DNA from: Spirochaetales bacterium
GTDB taxonomy: Bacteria > Spirochaetota > Spirochaetia > DSM-27196 > SLST01
Length of the DNA stretch: 9,627 nt
Direction: 5' to 3'
Assembly (NCBI GenBank): GCA_007130265.1
Contig: SLST01000532.1
Location: 1-9,627, forward strand
Below the pieces are notes generated by a model. It was not told the origin of the DNA, made no database searches, and was given only the letters and a program-made list of their open reading frames with translations. The number at the start of each line of letters is the position of its first letter. Within the stretch, counting starts at the first letter, position 1. Shown here in pieces: positions 4,696 to 9,627 of the stretch. The translations under genes and the position numbers were made by a program.

Positions 4696-6852
4696 ATGGC
4701 TGAGAAGAAACCTCCGCGTCCCTTCCGCCGGCGCATGAAGGAGCGACGCTATCGGCACCGCATCCGGAATCGGATTTACCTTGAAACGGATAGAAGCTTT
4801 CTCGACTCGGTCACCGAGCGCAGCGGCGGGACGGTAGGTCTCGCGCGGGAGCTGACCAGCGACGAGCGTAGACGGCTCACGAAACTCGTCAAGGAGGCGC
4901 GAAAGAACCGGGGTGCGATCCGCACCGGAAAGCTCGTCATCCTTGGCACGATCGTAGCCGCCGTGATCCTCTTTAACGTGCTCATCAGGGATTCGCTCGC
5001 GCAGCGAGCGGCGGAGTCGATGCTCGAGTCGCTCTTCCGTGCGAAGGCGACGATGAGCGGCGTGGTGTTCCGGCCGTTCGCCGGTGAGCTTTCGTTCGCC
5101 TCGCTCACGGTAGCGGACCGGCATCGGCCCATGGCCAATCTCTTTGAGCTCGGTCGCGGACGCCTCTGGCTCGACACATCGCTTCTCCTGCGCGGCAACG
5201 TCGTCATCCGCGATCTGACCGTGGAGGGCCTCGCGTTCGGTACGCCCCGGGAGCGATCAGGCGCGCTCGCCGAGCGCGCGGAGACCGACGGGGACACGAG
5301 CGAGCCTGCAGCGTCCATCTTCGAGTCCGCCGGCGACGCCTTCTCGCTGGAGGCGCTCGGATTGCCCTCCACGCTCGATGCGAGCGCCTTCGTCGACCGG
5401 TATGTCGGGCTGCTGCGCACGCCGACGCAGGTAGAGTCGGTTGTGGACGCAGGACTCGGCTACGTCAACGAGACCGAGCGGGAGGTCGGGCTGCTCACCG
5501 CCGAAGGTGTCGACATCGCCGTCAGGATCGCGACCTTTGCCGAAACCGATTTCGCCGCCGTCAGGTCGGTTGACCGGGCGCTGCAACTGCTCGAGGAGTC
5601 GAACGCGCTCGTTCGCGCGGCCACCACCTACCGGGTGGACGTACGGCAGTTCGTCGACGAAACGAGAGAGGGTGCTCGAGCGCTTGTCGACGATGCGGCC
5701 GCAATACCGGCCTCCGCCTCGGACGATGCGCGCCGGCTCGTGGCTGAGATTCCGCAGATCCGGGCTGAGGGGCGTGATTTTCTCGTCGGGCTGATCGAAC
5801 CGCACCTGCGGGAATACCTCGGTGTCTGGTACGACAGGATTCTACTCGGCTACGGCTACTTCGAGCGGCTGCGCGACCGAGAGCGTGAGCCGGTGTCACC
5901 GCGCGCCACGCGTGTCGGGAGGCTGGTGACCTTCGGGACGCCGCAGCATCCGAGGTTCGTTCTTCAGCAGGGGTTCTTCTCGGCGACCGCCGGGCGCACC
6001 CGCGAGCTCGTACTCCAGTCGGTCTCAAGCGATCCGGACCTCACCGGCGAACCCGTGCGTCTGTCCTACCGCGACGAGGGGCAGACGCTCCTGTCGCTCG
6101 GCGCGATCGTTGATCAGAGGTCGAATGCCGACGCGGTACTTTCGCTCAGCGTCACGAGCTCCGGTGAGCCTGTCTCGGTGGCGCGCGGACTCCAGGCGTT
6201 GGAGATCAGCCGGCTCGACGCGGTGACCGACGTCGATCTCTCGTTCCTGCTCGATGCATCGCGGCGTGTCTCGGGGACCGTCGCCCTCGAGGCCGACGGC
6301 ATCGCGCTCACCGGTACCCCGGCCGCCGGTTCGATCGGCGAACTCGTTCGCGACGTACTGACCGGACCCTTGCCGCTCGAGGCGAGTTTCTCCTACGCGG
6401 TTTCGCCGGACGGCCGGATCGGTCTTACCCAGGGCGCGACCAATCTCGACGAGCGATTCGCCGGAGCGGTCCAGGAGCGGATAGACGCGACCGTCGCGGC
6501 GTTCCGCGCGAGGGTGGAAGACGAGGTGGAAGGGTTCCTCGAGCCGTATCTCGTGCTAGCCGGTCAGTCGGTCGGCGAGATCATCGACGCGCGCGAAGCC
6601 GCGGAGGAGCTGCTCGCGCTTGCCCGCGATCGGGAAGCGGCGGCCACGGCGCTGCAGCAGCGTGCCGCGCGGGTCGTTGACTCGATTCGAGCGGATGTCG
6701 AGGCCGAGGCGCGTGAGAGGCTCGATGCCGCGCGCGCAGAGGCGGAAGCGGCGGCTCGCGAACAGGCTGAACGGGCGCGGGCAGAGGCAGAAGAGGCGGC
6801 TCGCCGCGAAGCCGAGCGGATTCGCGACAGTATTCGGCTCCCCGGCTTCTGA
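4696..6852 (+). CDS. TIGR03545 family single-anchor envelope protein, AsmA-like N-terminus
   Basis: Protein of 718 residues. Residues 1-78 are a basic, presumably cytoplasmic region (13 Lys/Arg in the first 30). One transmembrane helix spans about 79-97. Next is a segment resembling the start of AsmA/TamB-like proteins: FRPFAGELSFASLTVADRHRPMANL (125-149), LGRGRLWLDTSLLLRGNVVIRDLTVEGLAFGTPR (152-185, shown here as key stretches LLLRGNVVI and DLTVEGLAFG). A helical region (about 230-390) and a strand-rich region (about 405-580) follow. The C-terminus (about 590-712) is an Ala/Glu/Arg-rich coiled coil ending SIRLPGF. The protein has no cysteine at all, which suits a periplasmic location. From memory, many family members are shorter, about 550-600 residues; the extra length here is the basic N-terminus and the coiled coil. 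The start is ATG at 4696 with AGGAG (4683-4687). The biochemical role is unknown; lipid transfer or envelope assembly is inference. It ends ten bases from the convergent ThuA-like gene. Confidence 0.85.
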   Translation: MAEKKPPRPFRRRMKERRYRHRIRNRIYLETDRSFLDSVTERSGGTVGLARELTSDERRRLTKLVKEARKNRGAIRTGKLVILGTIVAAVILFNVLIRDSLAQRAAESMLESLFRAKATMSGVVFRPFAGELSFASLTVADRHRPMANLFELGRGRLWLDTSLLLRGNVVIRDLTVEGLAFGTPRERSGALAERAETDGDTSEPAASIFESAGDAFSLEALGLPSTLDASAFVDRYVGLLRTPTQVESVVDAGLGYVNETEREVGLLTAEGVDIAVRIATFAETDFAAVRSVDRALQLLEESNALVRAATTYRVDVRQFVDETREGARALVDDAAAIPASASDDARRLVAEIPQIRAEGRDFLVGLIEPHLREYLGVWYDRILLGYGYFERLRDREREPVSPRATRVGRLVTFGTPQHPRFVLQQGFFSATAGRTRELVLQSVSSDPDLTGEPVRLSYRDEGQTLLSLGAIVDQRSNADAVLSLSVTSSGEPVSVARGLQALEISRLDAVTDVDLSFLLDASRRVSGTVALEADGIALTGTPAAGSIGELVRDVLTGPLPLEASFSYAVSPDGRIGLTQGATNLDERFAGAVQERIDATVAAFRARVEDEVEGFLEPYLVLAGQSVGEIIDAREAAEELLALARDREAAATALQQRAARVVDSIRADVEAEARERLDAARAEAEAAAREQAERARAEAEEAARREAERIRDSIRLPGF

Positions 6853-6862
6853 TTCCCGGTGT

Positions 6863-7507
6863 CTACGACTCGTCGGACAGCGCCCAGGTGATCGCGTTCG
6901 TAAGCAGGCGATGGAGGTTGGGCTCTTCGAGCATCGCCGGCGTGTGGCCAGGCACGATTACCGCAACCCGGCCCGATCCGTGTGTGCGGCACCATCCGGC
7001 GCTCTGCTCGCCGAGCGACGAGACGGCGCTCAGCAGCGGCGTGACGTCGGGATCGATCTCAACGAAGTAATGCTCGTCGGGATGCGTGAACGACGACACG
7101 CCGGAGGTGATCGGATGGTCGGCGAGTACCGAGACGGTGACCTCCGGGTGCTCGGGCGGATGGTGGAGAAACCTCCCGCCGCACAGCGCGCGCAACGGTC
7201 CGTCCGGAGGATGCGAAGCCGTCCCTGAGTGGAAGACGACGAGGCCCGCTCCGGCGAAGACGTGGTCGCTGAGCGCCTGCTGCGACTCGGAATCGAACCA
7301 CATCTCGTCTGAGGTCCGAGGGCTCCACTTGCCCATCGTCGAGAGAAAGAGCAGATGATGGCCCGCGAGCGCCGGCGGATCAACCGGATCGGGGTACCGG
7401 GTGACGGCGAGCGACACGTCGGCGGGGAGAGACGTCGATCTCAGGGCGTTCAGCAGGTGGTCGGAACAGTGATAGTAGTCGCCGAGTACGGCGTGGATCG
7501 TTCGCAT
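6863..7507 (-). CDS. ThuA-like domain protein (214 aa)
   Basis: Member of the ThuA-like family (PF06283), with a class I glutamine-amidotransferase-like flavodoxin fold. The family is linked by name and by some experiments to trehalose and disaccharide metabolism, but most members have no known reaction. Visible pieces are a central strand-turn AGAGLVVFHSGTAS (85-98), LCGGRFLHHPPEHPEVTVSV (108-127), DHPITSGVSSF (130-140) with DEHYFVEID (144-152), and a final SAGWCRTHGSGRVAVIVPGHT (169-189; key residues GWCR and GSGRV). The 214-residue length fits a single-domain, soluble form without a signal peptide. The start is ATG at 7507, directly behind a strong -10-like TACAAT and without a Shine-Dalgarno sequence. 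It lies 31 bases downstream of the peptidoglycan-binding gene on the same strand, and could be read both from that gene and from its own promoter. Its 3' end faces the TIGR03545 gene with a ten-base gap and no clear terminator. Confidence 0.85.
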   Translation of the reverse strand: MRTIHAVLGDYYHCSDHLLNALRSTSLPADVSLAVTRYPDPVDPPALAGHHLLFLSTMGKWSPRTSDEMWFDSESQQALSDHVFAGAGLVVFHSGTASHPPDGPLRALCGGRFLHHPPEHPEVTVSVLADHPITSGVSSFTHPDEHYFVEIDPDVTPLLSAVSSLGEQSAGWCRTHGSGRVAVIVPGHTPAMLEEPNLHRLLTNAITWALSDES

Positions 7508-7513
7508 ACCGGC

Positions 7514-7542
7514 ATTGTACGCGCATTGGCGATCACTGTCAC
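7514..7542 (-). promoter_or_regulatory. Strong candidate promoter of the ThuA-like gene
   Basis: Minus-strand GTGACA (7537-7542, five of six to consensus) and TACAAT (7514-7519, five of six) are 17 bases apart, the best sigma-70-like site I find in the window. The -35 overlaps the stop codon of the upstream gene. Only six bases (GCCGGT) lie between the -10 and ATG at 7507, so transcription should begin at or beside the start codon. There is no ribosome binding site, which is consistent with a leaderless mRNA. Confidence 0.6.
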
Positions 7543-8612
7543 CGGGCCCGGGAGATGCCGAGCTCCCGCAGGACGGTATCGTCGACGACGCCGGTCACCG
7601 GCAGGCCGGCCGCGCGCTGGAACCGGATCACCGCGGCGCGCGTGTCCGGCCCGTACCAACCATCAACCCCGTGAGTCCCCAAGCCAAAGCCTCGACGCAA
7701 AAGCTCCGTCTGTACCCTGGTCACGTCGAGGCCGTGCATACGCTCGGAACAGAGGTTGAAGGCGATCACGCGATGGTCGCCGTCTCGTCGCGAGAACCGG
7801 TACACCGAAAACGGGTGCGAGGGCGCGGGTGCGGTCGAGAAGAAGAGCAGCTCCTGCTCCCCGTCTCCGGAGAGATCGACCGACACCAGGTCCGGCATCC
7901 GGTTTGCATCGACGTCAATCCCGGAATCTGCGCTCGCAACCACCTCGGTACTCTCGTTGTAGAGCCGAAGACGCCACCGGCGACCGTCGGTTTGGGCCCC
8001 GAGGAAGCCGACGAGCAGGTGCGGCCGGCCGAAGGGGGAGACCCACCAGGCTCCGGTCGTCGTCATACGGTCCTCGGCGGCGGTGATGTTCGGTTCGATG
8101 ACGCATTGCTGCTGAACTTGCGCGTCGGCCGAGAGGAGGAACCATTGGATCGTGAGCGGACTCTCCGGCGGCGGTGTCAACTGCCACGGACTCGCTCCAA
8201 TCCGGGCGTATCGGTGTTCGGCGAGCGACGGCGCGCTGAGAAGCTGCGGCCTGCGGTCTTCGAGTCCTGTGATCCGCACCTGCCAGACGCGCGTGTTCCG
8301 TCCCCCAAGGCTCCGGGTCACCGGTTGATGCGTCGGCGGTGCGCTGAGGTCTGCCGGGATCATCCGGGGCCCTATCGACCGGGCAACGAGGGTGTGCTCG
8401 ACGTAGTCGTAGAGGTAGAAGCCGACGGTGCCGTCCGCCGCGGACACCTCGGTGACGAGCAGGTTGCCCATCTCGGTCTCGACTACCGAGTAGGCAAGAA
8501 CGCGGGAGCCGTCGGGGAGCCCTGAGATCCCCACCTGACGGAGATCCGGGTCATCCTGCCCGTAGACGGATATCGCAAGCAGCGCCAGGAGCGTAACGGC
8601 AACCCTTCTCAT
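7539..8612 (-). CDS. Exported protein with C-terminal peptidoglycan-binding domain (357 aa)
   Basis: Residues 1-18 form a Sec signal peptide: MRR, then a hydrophobic core (VAVTLLALLAISV), with likely cleavage after VYG before QDD. The mature part is probably periplasmic or surface-associated. Residues about 20-290 are strand-rich and not assigned to a family; within them DVDANRMPDLVSVDLSGDGEQ (233-253; key residues D-x-D-x-N and D-x-S-G-D-G) resembles an FG-GAP/VCBS-type calcium-binding loop. Residues about 293-352 are a clear peptidoglycan-binding domain (PF01471): VTRVQTELLRRGF, GVDGWYGPDTRAAVIRFQ and VTGVVDDTVLRELG. No catalytic domain is recognised, so a structural or ligand-sensing cell-wall protein is inferred. 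The frame is open upstream, but ATG at 8612 is chosen because GAGAGG (complement of 8617-8622) precedes it and because it begins the signal peptide. It starts 16 bases after the upstream gene on the same strand. Confidence 0.8.
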   Translation of the reverse strand: MRRVAVTLLALLAISVYGQDDPDLRQVGISGLPDGSRVLAYSVVETEMGNLLVTEVSAADGTVGFYLYDYVEHTLVARSIGPRMIPADLSAPPTHQPVTRSLGGRNTRVWQVRITGLEDRRPQLLSAPSLAEHRYARIGASPWQLTPPPESPLTIQWFLLSADAQVQQQCVIEPNITAAEDRMTTTGAWWVSPFGRPHLLVGFLGAQTDGRRWRLRLYNESTEVVASADSGIDVDANRMPDLVSVDLSGDGEQELLFFSTAPAPSHPFSVYRFSRRDGDHRVIAFNLCSERMHGLDVTRVQTELLRRGFGLGTHGVDGWYGPDTRAAVIRFQRAAGLPVTGVVDDTVLRELGISRAR

Positions 8613-8616
8613 TCGA

Positions 8617-8622
8617 CCTCTC
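8617..8622 (-). promoter_or_regulatory. Ribosome binding site fixing the start of the peptidoglycan-binding gene
   Basis: Minus-strand GAGAGG ends 4 bases before the ATG at 8612. The reading frame extends 48 codons upstream without a stop. This site, together with the signal peptide that begins exactly at the ATG, decides the start. It also lies in the 16-base gap after the preceding gene, which is consistent with one operon. Confidence 0.6.
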
Positions 8623-8628
8623 GGTCCA

Positions 8629-9627
8629 TCATGCCCGCTCGCACGTCGGTCTGCAAGTCCCCGAGACGAACTCGGGCGGATGCGAGAAGAGCCAGGCGAA
8701 CTGCTGCAGCTCGTCGGGCGGACGCGGGCCGGCAAAGGGCGCGATGAAGAGGCCAAAGTGATGCGTCCGGCCTGCGTACGAGGGAGCGAGAGGCTTGAGG
8801 TGGTCGGAAGTCAGGAGCGCAGCGAGCCGCCCGAGCCCCGTCTGCGCGATCGGAGCGCGGAGCTGCCGGCCCCAATACGAGCCGAAAGGGTTGAGCGCGA
8901 TCCGGTAACCGCGGCGTGACCGGGAAACGCGCAGTGGGCAGAAGGCGAATGAGCGAGCACCGAAGGGGGCTTGCGCGACGAGTATGCCTCGTCTGCCGTC
9001 GGAGACAGCTATCCAGCTCTGGGCGATCGCGTTATTGCTCGAGTCGAGCAGCGTGTTCGGCGTTCCGGCGTGGGGAAGCCGGAACGACAGGGGGGGGCCA
9101 AGGTACGACTGGCGCCACACCTGAAACCCCTGCCGAGGATCGGCCAGGAGGTCCGGAACGATTTCCGCAGGGCAGATCTCGCGAAGGCGGTCGTCGAAGG
9201 CTCGCTCGAGGCGTGCGGCGTCCGCTCGAGAGACACCGTGTGGCGGAAGCTCGGGGATCGAGAGACGCGTTTCGACGAAGACCCCTGGGAGCCCGTCGGC
9301 CGTCACGAACCGTCGCTCGACCAGGGCCGCCTTGAAGGGCAGCCTCGATATGGTGCTAGTGACGCGTATCCCTGCGCCGGTCGTCACCGGCGTTCGCGTC
9401 TCGAGTCGCTCGCGCAACCGTCTTCGCCGGTACGTCAATGAGGCGCGGACCAGTAGGTCCGCGGCGGTGGGCACATCGGGTCGCGCTGTTCCGCCCGGTT
9501 CTCCGTCGCCGGCACCGGGCGCGTCAACGAAGAGCGCGAGCCGGGATGCTTCAGGGGCATCCGTTCGCCAGTCGCGCAGCGCCACCCCTGCGGCGGAGGT
9601 TCCGTCATCCCAGACCGCCCGGAGCGG
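8629..9627 (-). CDS. Unidentified protein, 5' part missing at window edge
   Basis: The frame is open from the right edge to a TGA at 8629-8631, giving 332 codons in the window. A GTG at 9585 could be a start, but the sequence before it (AVWDDGTSAAG) continues naturally and no ribosome binding site precedes it, so the gene very probably begins outside. I do not recognise the family. The visible part has alternating hydrophobic strands, for example a run around NAIAQSWIAVSDGRRGILVA, then GARSFAFCPLRVS and a C-terminal THHFGLFIAPFAG, with the ending WLFSHPPEFVSG. This is reminiscent of the beta-sandwich portions of large carbohydrate-active enzymes, but that is a weak impression. No membrane segment is seen in the visible part. 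It lies 16 bases upstream of the exported peptidoglycan-binding gene and is probably co-transcribed with it, which hints at an envelope or polysaccharide role. Confidence 0.65.
   Translation of the reverse strand, partial: PLRAVWDDGTSAAGVALRDWRTDAPEASRLALFVDAPGAGDGEPGGTARPDVPTAADLLVRASLTYRRRRLRERLETRTPVTTGAGIRVTSTISRLPFKAALVERRFVTADGLPGVFVETRLSIPELPPHGVSRADAARLERAFDDRLREICPAEIVPDLLADPRQGFQVWRQSYLGPPLSFRLPHAGTPNTLLDSSNNAIAQSWIAVSDGRRGILVAQAPFGARSFAFCPLRVSRSRRGYRIALNPFGSYWGRQLRAPIAQTGLGRLAALLTSDHLKPLAPSYAGRTHHFGLFIAPFAGPRPPDELQQFAWLFSHPPEFVSGTCRPTCERA

Noticed and set aside
6860..6879. Bulged hairpin between the convergent TIGR03545 and ThuA-like genes as a shared terminator
   Set aside because: Only 7 bp with a 2-base bulge, no T-tract on either strand, and mostly within coding sequence.
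8613..8756. N-terminal extension of the peptidoglycan-binding protein to position 8756
   Set aside because: It overlaps the 3' end of the upstream gene, is Ser/Arg/Pro-rich shadow sequence, and would bury the signal peptide that starts at 8612.

Overview
The window is a GC-rich bacterial chromosomal segment with tightly packed genes and ordinary housekeeping content. I see no phage, transposon, CRISPR or plasmid signature. A neighbouring pair of TIGR03546 and TIGR03545 family membrane proteins points to a Gram-negative-type (diderm) envelope. These families are, to my knowledge, common in spirochaetes and also occur in some Proteobacteria. My best guess is a GC-rich member of the Spirochaetaceae, but this is inference from family distribution and not proof.

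Layout, left to right. Positions 1-124 hold no gene that I can support. A tRNA-Leu(UAA) lies on the minus strand (125-208) with a promoter just upstream of it. Divergent from it is a small, very acidic, probably disordered protein (326-676, plus). A short-form D-mannonate dehydratase, uxuA, is on the minus strand (717-1691). About 100 bases further, a plus-strand block begins: a GNAT-like protein of about 380 residues (1792-2937), an RlmL-type 23S rRNA guanine methyltransferase (2941-4086), a TIGR03546 integral membrane protein (4148-4684) and a long TIGR03545 protein with one transmembrane anchor (4696-6852). Converging on this block is a minus-strand group, read right to left: an unidentified gene cut by the window edge (9627-8629), an exported protein with a C-terminal peptidoglycan-binding domain (8612-7539) and a ThuA-like protein (7507-6863).

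How the genes may work together. The plus block starts with a tightly spaced pair (GNAT-like and rlmL, 2 to 3 bases apart) and ends with the TIGR03546/TIGR03545 pair, which probably forms one envelope complex. TIGR03545 has an AsmA-like look at its N-terminal end, so an inter-membrane lipid transport or envelope-assembly role is a reasonable hypothesis, although neither family has an established function that I know of. The flanking minus-strand genes have a carbohydrate flavour (uxuA for hexuronate breakdown, ThuA-like for sugar metabolism). The right-hand group also looks concerned with the cell envelope.

A recurring feature is that plausible -35/-10 pairs with 17-base spacers sit extremely close to start codons. 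For uxuA and the ThuA-like gene the -10 hexamer ends only 6 bases before ATG with no Shine-Dalgarno sequence, which suggests leaderless mRNAs. This and the envelope pair are the observations most worth following. Nothing here shows clearly that the window contains a wholly new system.
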